This document shows, piece after piece, positions 51,798 through 60,008 of a stretch of 64,000 bases of DNA. This DNA is from SHZL01 sp963708905 (GTDB taxonomy: Bacteria; Pseudomonadota; Gammaproteobacteria; Xanthomonadales; SZUA-36): the NCBI GenBank assembly GCA_963708905.1, contig CAVPUV010000014.1, positions 22,136-86,135 of the forward strand, read 5' to 3'. A model generated the notes under the pieces. It did no database searches and was not told the DNA's origin. It saw only the letters and a program-made list of their open reading frames with translations. The translations under genes and the position numbers were made by a program. Each line of letters starts with the position of its first letter. Position 1 is the first letter of the stretch.

Positions 51798-54550
51798 CCG
51801 AAATCCGCCCCATCGACCTGCCGGAGAAAGATCTTCCCTTGCGGGCGGACGTCAGCCTGTTGGGCTCCTTGCTCGGCCGCATGCTGGCTGAGCAGCACGG
51901 GCCCGGTCTGCTGCGGCAGGTGGAATCGATCCGTAAGGCGGCCATATTGCGCCGTGAGGAGAACGACGAAAACACAACCCGCCTGGAAGACGTGCTGGCC
52001 CGCCTTGGGCCGGTCGAAGTCCGGCAGGTGATCCAGGCATTCTCTTCCTACCTGCGCATGGTCAACCTGGCGGAGAAGGTACATCGCATCCGGCGCCGCC
52101 GGACCTACCAGCGGGCGCGTTCGGCAGCGCAACGCGGCAGCCTGGAAGCGGTCATCGGGGAGTTGCGCAGCGCCGGCGTCAGTGCGCCAGCGCTGCGTGA
52201 CGCCCTCGGCCATTTGCACATACAGCCGGTATTCACCGCCCACCCGACCGAGGCAACCCGCCGCACCATCCAGGAAAAGGAATACGACATTGTTTTGCGC
52301 CTGGTCGAGCGCCTCAACCCGGAGCTCACCCCGGATGAGGAAGCCCTGGTCCTGCAGCGCATCAGCGCGGCGCTTACTTCAGCCTGGCAGACCCGCCTGG
52401 TACCCCATGCCCGGCCTGCGGTAGCCGATGAACTGGACAACATCCTGTTTTACCTCACCGACATTCTCTACCGTGTCGTACCGGTTTTTCATGACTCACT
52501 GGCCATGGCCGTCAGCAGCCACTACGGTGAGGAAATGTTGCAGCAGGATCAACCCCTGCGGTTGCATTTCGGCTCCTGGGTGGGCGGGGACATGGATGGC
52601 AATCCGAATGTCACTGCCGCCAGTATCGCCGAAACGCTGGCGCGGCAGCGTCAGGTCGTGATGCGGAAATATATTGCAGAAGTCGGGCGTCTGGGCCGCT
52701 ATCTCAGCCAGACCAGCAGCGAAATCGGCGTGTCCCCGGCAGTGCTGCAACGCCTGGATGAATACGCTGAACTCTTGCCGGAAGTCAGACAGGGCATTCC
52801 CGAGCGGCATCGGGATATGCCTTACCGCTGCCTGCTGAAGTGGGTTGCCGCCAGGTTGGAAGCGACACGGGTGGAAGGCGAGGGCGCCTATCCATCCGCT
52901 GCGGCATTCATTGAGGATATCCGCAGCATCGAAACCAGCCTGTTGGCGAACAAGGGCGAGCACGCCGGCTTGTTTGGGGTCCGGCGCCTGTTGCTGCGGG
53001 CGCGCACCTTCGGCTTTCACCTGATGACGCTGGATGTGCGACAGGATGCGCTGGTGCATCGGCGGGCCATGGCGCAGTGGCTGGCTGACCCGGATTGGCT
53101 GCAGCGGGATGCGGCCGAGCGCACGAGAATCCTGGCGGACCTGCTGGCGCGGGAGCAACTGCTGCTGTTTCCACATGAGCATTCCGCCACGGCCGAGTGG
53201 CAGCAGACCGTGGCGGTATTTCGCGCCATCGCCGCAGCCAGAAGCAGGTTCGGGGATGATGCCGTCGGCCTGTTCATCATCAGCATGACCCAGGACGTGG
53301 ATGATGTCCTGACTGCGCTGGCGCTGGATCGTGCGGCCAATGGCCATGGCCGCGCGGCTTCAGCGCTGGATATCGCGCCCTTGCTGGAAACCGTCGATGA
53401 CCTGTCTTCAGGCTCTGCCATCATCGGCACTTTGCTGCAACAGCCGGTGTATCGCGAGCATGTGCTGGCGCGTGGCGGCCGGCAGGTTGTTATGGTCGGC
53501 TACTCCGACAGCAGCAAGGACAGCGGTATCGTCGCGTCACGCTGGGCCTTGCAGGAAGCGCAGAGAAAACTGCTGGCGACAGGCGCGGAGCAGGGTGTGG
53601 AGATCGTGTTCTTTCACGGTCGTGGTGGAACGGTCAGCCGCGGCGGCGGTAATCTCGTTAATGGCATTCTCGGCGCGCCGGCCGGTTCCATTAATGGTTA
53701 CATGCGGTTGACGGAACAGGGTGAGGTGATCAACCAGAAATACGGCGTGCGCCCCATTGCCCTGCGCAATCTCGAATTGATCACCGGCGCCACGCTGTCG
53801 CACAGCCTGATGCCGGCTGGTCATGCCACGAGCCCCGCCACTGCGGCCGGCAAGACTGCAGCAAAACAAGCCGGCGAAATTCTGGCCTGCATGGCGCGGG
53901 TATCCCGCGCCAGGTATCGTGGCCTGGTTTATGAGAACAGCCGCTTCCAGGATTTTTTTCGCGCCATCACACCCATCGACGTGATCGAACGACTGACCAT
54001 TGGATCGCGACCGGCGGCACGCCGTTCCGGTGAGGGCATTGGCAACCTCAGGGCCATTCCCTGGGTTTTCTCGTGGGCCCAGACCCGCATCGGCTTTCCG
54101 GGTGTATTCGGCATGGGCACCGCCTTGCAGCAAGCGGTCGCTGATTTCGGTATTGCCACGCTGCGCGCACTGCTGGCGGACTGGCGTTTTTTCCGGGCCC
54201 TGGTGGAAGACGTGGAGATGGTGCTGGCCAAATCGGAACTGGATATCGGCCGGCGCTATGCCAGTCTGGTTGCGCACAGCCACGCGGATCTGTTTGCGCT
54301 GATCGAGGAAGAATTCAAGCTGGCTACAAACTGGATACTGGAGGTGAAACAATCTGCACAGCTGCTGGATGACCAGCGCACGCTGCAAAGGAACATCCGC
54401 TTGCGCAATCCCTATGTCGATCCCCTGCACCTGCTGCAGATCGATCTGTTGCGGCGCTGGCGGCAAGGTGAGCGGCAGGATGAGGATCTGCTCAAGTCCC
54501 TGATGTCGACGGTCAATGGTATTTCTCTGGGCATCCAGAATACCGGCTAG
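51794..54550 (+). CDS. ppc: Phosphoenolpyruvate carboxylase
   Basis: 918 residues from ATG 51794 (overlapping the serA TGA). The catalytic His is in PVFTAHPTEATRRT, and SWVGGDMDGNPNVTA, VGYSDSSKDSGI and VFFHGRGGTVSRGGGN form the active site. The C-terminus is the conserved QNTG. It carboxylates PEP to oxaloacetate. Joined with serC-serA this places two reactions of the PEP/3-phosphoglycerate node under one promoter, an uncommon order. Confidence 0.95.
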   Translation: MTEIRPIDLPEKDLPLRADVSLLGSLLGRMLAEQHGPGLLRQVESIRKAAILRREENDENTTRLEDVLARLGPVEVRQVIQAFSSYLRMVNLAEKVHRIRRRRTYQRARSAAQRGSLEAVIGELRSAGVSAPALRDALGHLHIQPVFTAHPTEATRRTIQEKEYDIVLRLVERLNPELTPDEEALVLQRISAALTSAWQTRLVPHARPAVADELDNILFYLTDILYRVVPVFHDSLAMAVSSHYGEEMLQQDQPLRLHFGSWVGGDMDGNPNVTAASIAETLARQRQVVMRKYIAEVGRLGRYLSQTSSEIGVSPAVLQRLDEYAELLPEVRQGIPERHRDMPYRCLLKWVAARLEATRVEGEGAYPSAAAFIEDIRSIETSLLANKGEHAGLFGVRRLLLRARTFGFHLMTLDVRQDALVHRRAMAQWLADPDWLQRDAAERTRILADLLAREQLLLFPHEHSATAEWQQTVAVFRAIAAARSRFGDDAVGLFIISMTQDVDDVLTALALDRAANGHGRAASALDIAPLLETVDDLSSGSAIIGTLLQQPVYREHVLARGGRQVVMVGYSDSSKDSGIVASRWALQEAQRKLLATGAEQGVEIVFFHGRGGTVSRGGGNLVNGILGAPAGSINGYMRLTEQGEVINQKYGVRPIALRNLELITGATLSHSLMPAGHATSPATAAGKTAAKQAGEILACMARVSRARYRGLVYENSRFQDFFRAITPIDVIERLTIGSRPAARRSGEGIGNLRAIPWVFSWAQTRIGFPGVFGMGTALQQAVADFGIATLRALLADWRFFRALVEDVEMVLAKSELDIGRRYASLVAHSHADLFALIEEEFKLATNWILEVKQSAQLLDDQRTLQRNIRLRNPYVDPLHLLQIDLLRRWRQGERQDEDLLKSLMSTVNGISLGIQNTG

Positions 54551-54693
54551 CCCTTACCGGTGCAGTTTTAATGCTTTTTTTAACTGGCCAGCGTCGACTG
54601 CACGGCTGGGAAAGAGTATGTTTCTCTACATAATTTGCGTTTTTCACCTGGGCAAATGATCGCTCCTGCCTTGCAAGGTATCCATTAAAGGTC

Positions 54694-55770
54694 GTGCACA
54701 ACACCGCCCATCTCAACGCCGTGTCGACCGCCGTGCCGGCACATGACATCCATGACGCTTATCTGTCGCTGGTAGCTGACCGGATGGACCGGCGCGATGC
54801 GCTGGTATTCAAACGGATGGCGCGGCGTTCCGGGATTGAGCGGCGCTACAGCATATTTTCCGTGGCAGATGACCTGCGCCAGGCTGTTGACAGCGAAGGC
54901 TTTTATCGCCCTGGCGCGTTTCCCGGAACAGCTGAGCGCATGGCGAGGTATGCGCTGCACGCGCCCAGGCTGGCGATGGCGGCGATCGGTGGCCTGGCGT
55001 TTGACCCCGGCTCCGTGACCCATCTGGTGGTGGCAAGCTGCACGGGCTTCACGGCGCCGGGACTCGACCAGCACATTGCCGCCCTTGCCGGCCTTAAACA
55101 TAACGTGGAGCGCACCGTGGTCGGCTTCATGGGGTGCTATGCGGCGGTAACCGCACTGCGGCTGGCGCATCATATCGTCCGCTCCGAACCCACTGCGCGC
55201 GTGCTCGTCGTCAACGTCGAGCTGTGCAGCCTGCATTTTCAGGAAACCGCGGATCTGCAGCGCAACCTGTCTTCCATGCTGTTCGCGGATGGCGCGGCGG
55301 CAGGCCTGGTCAGCGCCGATCCCAGCGGCGCGGCGCTGCACGATTTCAGGTCAGCGGCACTGGCCGGGTCGGAGGATATGATCACCTGGAAAATCGGCGA
55401 TCAGGGTTTTGACATGCACCTCTCGGGGGATGTGCCGCAGCGTATCGAAGCAGCAATGCGCGCCGAGGCCGCGCGCAACGACGATGGCGGCCTGTTGCGC
55501 GGCGCCAGACCGGAGGATATCGCCCTGTGGGCCATTCATGGTGGTGGGCGGACCATCCTCGATGCCGTTGAAAACGGACTCGGCCTTGGCCCGAACGCCA
55601 TGGATGTCTCGCGCAGCGTGCTGCGGGACTTCGGCAACATGAGCTCGGCAACGCTGATGTTCGTGCTGGCGCGTATGCTTGCCGATGCAGGTGCTGCGGG
55701 TGCGCGCGGCGTCGGGTTTGCATTCGGTCCGGGGCTGGCGGCGGAGAGTTTCCGCTTTACCCGGCTATGA
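54694..55770 (+). CDS. Type III polyketide synthase (chalcone/stilbene-synthase-like)
   Basis: 358 residues from GTG 54694. The catalytic triad is complete: Cys148 in GFMGCYAAVTALR, His282 in AIHGGGRTILD and Asn315 in GNMSSATLMFVL. Gly-rich FAFGPGLAAESF closes the chain. It condenses malonyl-CoA on an acyl starter (fatty or aromatic) to a tri- or tetraketide. It shares a 4-nt overlap with a methyltransferase gene, which overlaps a flavoprotein gene, so a methylated, oxidised resorcinol/pyrone or quinone is a plausible product. A 143-bp spacer separates it from ppc. Confidence 0.9.
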   Translation: MHNTAHLNAVSTAVPAHDIHDAYLSLVADRMDRRDALVFKRMARRSGIERRYSIFSVADDLRQAVDSEGFYRPGAFPGTAERMARYALHAPRLAMAAIGGLAFDPGSVTHLVVASCTGFTAPGLDQHIAALAGLKHNVERTVVGFMGCYAAVTALRLAHHIVRSEPTARVLVVNVELCSLHFQETADLQRNLSSMLFADGAAAGLVSADPSGAALHDFRSAALAGSEDMITWKIGDQGFDMHLSGDVPQRIEAAMRAEAARNDDGGLLRGARPEDIALWAIHGGGRTILDAVENGLGLGPNAMDVSRSVLRDFGNMSSATLMFVLARMLADAGAAGARGVGFAFGPGLAAESFRFTRL

Positions 55771-56468
55771 GCGGGTTTTCCAAGCGCAGTGACCTCACCG
55801 AGCGCATCGACGACCCCGCGTTGCCCGCCGCTGACTATGCCGCCGCAATGGTCGACCTGGAAAAGGCCAATCGGGCGCTGTTCGCTACTTATCCGACATT
55901 TGCCTTCCTGCGCGTTGCAACCCGCGGCATGCGCGCATTCCGGCTGCTGGATGCGGGCTCGGGCCATGGCGATTATCTGCGCGCCATCGCTCGCTGGGCA
56001 CGGGCGCGCGGCACAGCGGCGACCTTGACCGGGGTGGACCTGTCACCTGCTGCGACGGCAGCCGCCCGCGCCGCCACTCCCACCGGTCTTGGCATCACCT
56101 ACATCACGGGCGACATCTTCGCCTACGTACCCGATCCGCCTCCCGATTTCATCGTCAGCTCGCTTTTTACCCATCACCTGCCGGATGAGGCGGTGGAACG
56201 TTTCATCGCCTGGATGGAAATCCATGCGGCGCGTGGCTGGCATATCAATGACCTGCACCGTCACCCTCTGGCCTGGGCCGGCTTCCGCGCCCTGTCCATG
56301 GTGATGCGCTGGCATCCCATCGTGCGCCATGACGGCGCCATCTCAGTACTGCGGGGTTTCACCGCCGCTGAACTGCGCGCTCGGCTCGCCGGCGCCGGCG
56401 TGGCGCCCGATACCGCCAAGGTCCGCTGGCATCCGCTGTTCCGGTTTGGCGTCGACCGGCTGAAATAA
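55767..56468 (+). CDS. SAM-dependent class I methyltransferase
   Basis: 233 residues. SAM-binding motif I is RLLDAGSGHGDYLRAIAR, acidic motif II LTGVDLSPAATAAA, and post-motif IVSSLFTHHLPDEAVERFI. The small N-terminal region (first 60 residues) resembles the lid of polyketide O/C-methyltransferases. It sits between the type III synthase and the flavoprotein with 4-nt and 1-nt overlaps, so it probably methylates the polyketide. Confidence 0.87.
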   Translation: MSGFSKRSDLTERIDDPALPAADYAAAMVDLEKANRALFATYPTFAFLRVATRGMRAFRLLDAGSGHGDYLRAIARWARARGTAATLTGVDLSPAATAAARAATPTGLGITYITGDIFAYVPDPPPDFIVSSLFTHHLPDEAVERFIAWMEIHAARGWHINDLHRHPLAWAGFRALSMVMRWHPIVRHDGAISVLRGFTAAELRARLAGAGVAPDTAKVRWHPLFRFGVDRLK

Positions 56469-57571
56469 TGCGCCATGCGGTCATCATCGGCGGCGGCGTG
56501 GCCGGATCCGTTGCGGCTGCGGTACTGGCACGCGCCGGCCACGCGCCGCTGTTGCTTGAGCGCAGTAGCGGTGCGCAGCACAAGGTGTGCGGCGAGTTCC
56601 TGTCGTGGGAAGCAGCGGATGGCCTGCGCGCGGTGGGTTTCGATGCGCACGCGATCGGCGGCTCACGCATCGGCCAGGTGCGATTGTTCGCCGGGCGGCG
56701 GTCGGTCATCGCGGACTTGCCACGGCCCGCGATCGGGATCAGCCGCCTGGTGCTCGACGAGGCGCTGTTGGCCCATGCGTCGTCCTGCGGCGCGCGCATC
56801 GAACGCGGCTCCGCCGTGCGCGCCGCGACGGCGTGTGCGGGTGGTTTCGATCTTGACGTTGACGGCGTGACGCTGCGGGCGCGTGAACTGCTGCTGGCCA
56901 CCGGCAAGACCACGTTGCGGGGGCTGGCGCGCCGGATCGAAGGACAGCAGGTCACCGACGATCTGGTCGGGTTCAAGGCGCACTATCGGTTGCGCCCGGC
57001 GCAGACCCGGGCGCTCGCCGGCGCGGTCGAACTGCACCTGTCCGGCGCGGGGGGCTATGCCGGCCTGCAGCTGGTCGAGGGGGCGACGGCGAATCTTTGC
57101 CTGTTGCTGCCGCGCGGCAAGCTCGCCGCCGGCAGTGTCGCATGGGAACATGCTCTGGCTGAGCTTTGCACCGCGTCGCCCAACCTGGGGGAGCGCCTCG
57201 CCGGCGCGGAGATGCTGTTCGATCGCCCGCTGGCCATCTCGGGCGTGCCTTATGGCTTTGTGCATTGCGCGGCAGCGGACGATCCTCCCGGCCTGATACG
57301 GCTTGGTGACCAGTTCGCGGTAGTGCACAGTTTCACCGGCGATGGCATGGCGATGGCGGTGATCAGTGGCGTCATGGCCGCTGGCGCGGAAGGCGGCGGC
57401 CGGTCATACCATGCGGCGCTGGCGCGGCGCGTGCGCCGCCCGGTGCGCCTGTCCGCGGCGCTGCACGCCTGCCTGCGTTTGTCACCTTCCGGCGCGGCAG
57501 TGGCCGCCATCCTGGCCCTATGCCCGCCGCTGCTGACTGCCATCGCGCGGCTGACACGGGTGCGGGCCTGA
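56468..57571 (+). CDS. FAD-dependent oxidoreductase (geranylgeranyl-reductase/monooxygenase-like)
   Basis: 367 residues. FAD-binding start HAVIIGGGVAGSVAAAVLAR, then EFLSWEAADGLRAVGF and the second FAD motif LGDQFAVVHSFTGDGMAMAV near residue 280. The family covers aromatic hydroxylases and prenyl reductases. In the type III polyketide context a ring hydroxylase converting a resorcinol to a hydroxyquinol or quinone, as in Streptomyces SrsABC, fits best. Substrate not shown by sequence. Confidence 0.83.
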   Translation: MRHAVIIGGGVAGSVAAAVLARAGHAPLLLERSSGAQHKVCGEFLSWEAADGLRAVGFDAHAIGGSRIGQVRLFAGRRSVIADLPRPAIGISRLVLDEALLAHASSCGARIERGSAVRAATACAGGFDLDVDGVTLRARELLLATGKTTLRGLARRIEGQQVTDDLVGFKAHYRLRPAQTRALAGAVELHLSGAGGYAGLQLVEGATANLCLLLPRGKLAAGSVAWEHALAELCTASPNLGERLAGAEMLFDRPLAISGVPYGFVHCAAADDPPGLIRLGDQFAVVHSFTGDGMAMAVISGVMAAGAEGGGRSYHAALARRVRRPVRLSAALHACLRLSPSGAAVAAILALCPPLLTAIARLTRVRA

Positions 57572-57603
57572 CCGGGACTCGAGAGCGGCTGTTGCGATAT
57601 GCA

Positions 57604-58029
57604 TTAGTCCAGATGGATCTCTATTGCCAGATCGTCTGCGCCCAAGGTGAATCGAGCCGCCTCGAAGTTTGGCCGGCCCAGCCAGGTGGCTGCGTCGTTG
57701 GAATAAGCGAAATTTTCGCCGCCGAAACCGAGGAAACCGGTATCCAACGCACCGTTGCCGTTTTCATCGTGCACCGCGACGACGGCATATTCACCCTCCA
57801 GCAAGCCGGCAAATTCAACGGTGATTTGTTCCTTGCCGGCAACAGGCTCTGATCGCTGCAAGAACGGTTGGTGCATAAAAGTCTCGGCCGAATTGAACAG
57901 CGAAACCTCGAGCGTGCCGGTGGCGGGCACCAGATCATGTACGGTGACGGTCAGGCGGTACAGTTGTGCTTGCGCCAGCAGGGGCATCAGCATCAGGCTG
58001 GCAAACATGACCATGCAACTTCTTTTCAT
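57604..58029 (-). CDS. DUF2141 family secreted protein
   Basis: 141 residues with a signal peptide (MFASLMLMPLLAQAQ) and a single beta-sandwich domain: LEVSLFNSAETFM, YAVVAVHDENGNGALDTGFL. The HDENGNGxLD segment is typical of the family and may bind calcium. It is convergent with the polyketide operon (32-bp gap). Function unknown. Confidence 0.85.
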   Translation of the reverse strand: MKRSCMVMFASLMLMPLLAQAQLYRLTVTVHDLVPATGTLEVSLFNSAETFMHQPFLQRSEPVAGKEQITVEFAGLLEGEYAVVAVHDENGNGALDTGFLGFGGENFAYSNDAATWLGRPNFEAARFTLGADDLAIEIHLD

Positions 58030-58047
58030 AGCACTTGCTCCCCGTGG

Positions 58048-58695
58048 TTAAAGCGTTCTGCCTGCGCGCCGCAGCGTGGCCGGGAGCAAGGCCTCAATGC
58101 GTTCGCGCACATCCTGCCGGTCGATCAGGTCGTGGACGAAATCCAGCCGGTCGGACTCCAGCACCAGCACATCGCTCAAAGTGTAGTTACTGATCCATTC
58201 CTCGTACAAACGCTCAAGACGCTGCAAATAGCTCAGCGGAATATCCTGTTCCATCGCGCGGCCACGCAGGCGGATGCGGCGCCTCAGGGTACTCATGGAG
58301 CAGCGCAGGTAAATCATCAGGTCAGGCGGCTGGATGGCGCCCAGTATGGCTTGATAGAACGCCCAGTACGTCTGCCAGTCCCGTTGATCGATGTGACCCA
58401 TGCGCTGCAGCGCGGTGGCGAAAATTTCCGCGTCTTCAAAAATGGTGCGGTCCTGTACGACCACGCCGGCCATGCGATCAGCCTGCTGGTGGATGCGGAA
58501 CTTGTTGCTGAGAAAAAACAGCTGTGACTGAAAAGCCCAGCGTTGCATGTCCCGGTAAAAATCCGGCAGATAGGGATTTTCATCGTTGGGCTCGTAAAAA
58601 GGCTGTACATCGTAGGTGTTGCTCAGGAAGTCCAGCAGGGACGATTTCCCGGAACCGATATTTCCTGCAATGGCAATAAATTTACGCGCCGCCAT
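58048..58695 (-). CDS. Deoxynucleoside kinase family protein
   Basis: 215 residues. P-loop IAGNIGSGKSSLLDFLS, the nucleoside-binding region PFYEPNDENPYLPDFYRDMQ, the DRx motif in VVQDRTIFEDAEIF and the LID arginines RRRIRLRGRAMEQD are those of deoxyadenosine/deoxyguanosine kinases. It phosphorylates deoxynucleosides in salvage. The ATG at 58695 is 36 bp from a 29-bp palindrome. Confidence 0.88.
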   Translation of the reverse strand: MAARKFIAIAGNIGSGKSSLLDFLSNTYDVQPFYEPNDENPYLPDFYRDMQRWAFQSQLFFLSNKFRIHQQADRMAGVVVQDRTIFEDAEIFATALQRMGHIDQRDWQTYWAFYQAILGAIQPPDLMIYLRCSMSTLRRRIRLRGRAMEQDIPLSYLQRLERLYEEWISNYTLSDVLVLESDRLDFVHDLIDRQDVRERIEALLPATLRRAGRTL

Positions 58696-58730
58696 AATTT
58701 CCGTGATTCACAGTAAGGCGTGTCAAGCCC

Positions 58731-58759
58731 CGGCGTGGGTTTAATTTAAGCCCACGCCG
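58731..58759. terminator. 29-bp near-perfect palindrome, possible transcript end of the receptor gene
   Basis: CGGCGTGGG and CCCACGCCG (9 bp) close on an inner TTTAATTTAAG that is itself self-complementary with one G-T pair, giving a stem of about 14 bp with almost no loop. It lies about 30 bp beyond the point where the receptor gene at 60008-62191 would end if the IS630 were removed, so it may be that gene's original terminator. No T-run follows on the minus strand; an operator upstream of the kinase is the alternative. Confidence 0.45.
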
Positions 58760-58789
58760 CGGTGATCGGGTAAGTGTGAACAGGCCCTA

Positions 58790-60008
58790 GTGTCATGTCA
58801 CGCCTCGAATGTCGGATATAACCGTTTAAGTTTGATCCGTGCATTTTCTGCTGTGAATTGCCAGTTTACCTTGGCGCGAATCTGGTCGCGGCGCGCTTGC
58901 CAAGCGGTAACCTCGCCAGCTAATTTCTCCATGCTGTCGATGCGTCGATCCAGGCACTGGCTGATCAATACGTTGAGCTCGATTTCCGCGACGTTAAGCC
59001 AACTGCCGTGTTTCGGCGTGTAGACGAATTCAAAGCGATCCCATAGCGCCTTCGCCTGGTCAGGGGGAAACGCCTGGTATAGCGCGCCCGGGCTATGCGT
59101 GTTCAGATTGTCCATCACCAATGTAATCTTCTTTGCGTTCCGATAGCGTTGTGCAATGTCCTGAAGAAATTGCGCCCAATCCACTTTGGCCTTGTGTTCC
59201 GTCACCTTGGTCATCCGCGTTCCGGCCAGCGGCTCGCTTGCCATGAATACGTTGCACACGCCGCACCGTTCATATTCGTAGTCGTGCCGTTCCAGTTGTC
59301 CGGGGCAAGCCGCAATTGGCGTGCGCGTCTCGCGGATGAGTTGTCGTGGTGTTTCGTCCATGCACACAACTGGGATGTCCGCGTTGTAAGGTCGACGGTA
59401 CACGTCGAGAACCCGTTCCATCGCAGCAACAAACTCCGCATTGGCTGCGGGAGGAATTATCCAGCCAAGCTTCCGCCACGGCTTGATTTCGTTTTTTTTA
59501 GCACGCGGCGAACCGTCTCGTAGGAAAGACTATCGACGTACTCAAGTTCCACCGCGCGATCGGCCAGCAAGCGCAACGACCATCGAGCGAAGCCCGCCGG
59601 CGGATCGCCGCAACTCAAGGCGACCAGATGCGCCTCAAGCTCGCCATCGGCCTTGCGCGCATAGACGCGCTGACTTTGCTGCCGCCCCAGCGCCGCGTCC
59701 AATCCCTCCTCGACAAAGCGCTTCTTAACCCGATCAACCTTGCGCATGCTGATGCGCAAAATATTCGCCACGTCTTCTCCGCGAGCGCGATGATCGTTGA
59801 ACTCACCCTCGTCGCAGTTCAACAGAATCAGCGCATTGATCACTTTCTGGGACTGGTGTGAGCCTTTATGCGTAATAGCCTCCAATTCCTCTCTTTCAAC
59901 CGCCAGCAGCGTCACTTTGTAAAGTTTCATTGAAAAACCCTCGCCGTCTTGTCAGAGATGGCAAAAGTTTAGCATGATATATACGACATATCATTCGTGA
60001 CACGACAC
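58790..60008 (-). mobile_element. IS630-family insertion sequence
   Basis: 1219 bp with terminal inverted repeats GTGTCATGTCACG and CGTGACACGACAC (one mismatch) and a TA duplication on both sides (58788-58789 and 60009-60010), the TA target typical of IS630/Tc1. It contains a complete two-frame transposase. Insertion occurred within the stop codon of the TonB receptor. Confidence 0.92.
58798..59930 (-). CDS. IS630 transposase, two frames joined by -1 frameshifting
   Basis: Frame 1 (59930-59457, 157 codons) has the helix-turn-helix domains (EDVANILRISMRKVDRVKKR). Frame 2 (to 58798) has the DDE catalytic part: first Asp in VVCMDETPRQ, second in LVMDNLNTHSPG, Glu in GSWLNVAEIELNV. The two join at a run of eight A residues (complement of 59492-59499) in the codon context CTA AAA AAA ACG, a slippery heptamer A-AAA-AAA; slipping back by one reads Asn-Glu-Ile-Lys and continues into frame 2 through WIIPPAANAEFV. 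All catalytic acids are present, so the element may be active. Confidence 0.88.

Noticed and set aside
54541..54582. Possible intrinsic terminator after ppc
   Set aside because: ACCGG...CCGGT gives only a 5-bp stem that overlaps the stop codon, and the T-run lies 13 nt away, so the geometry is wrong.
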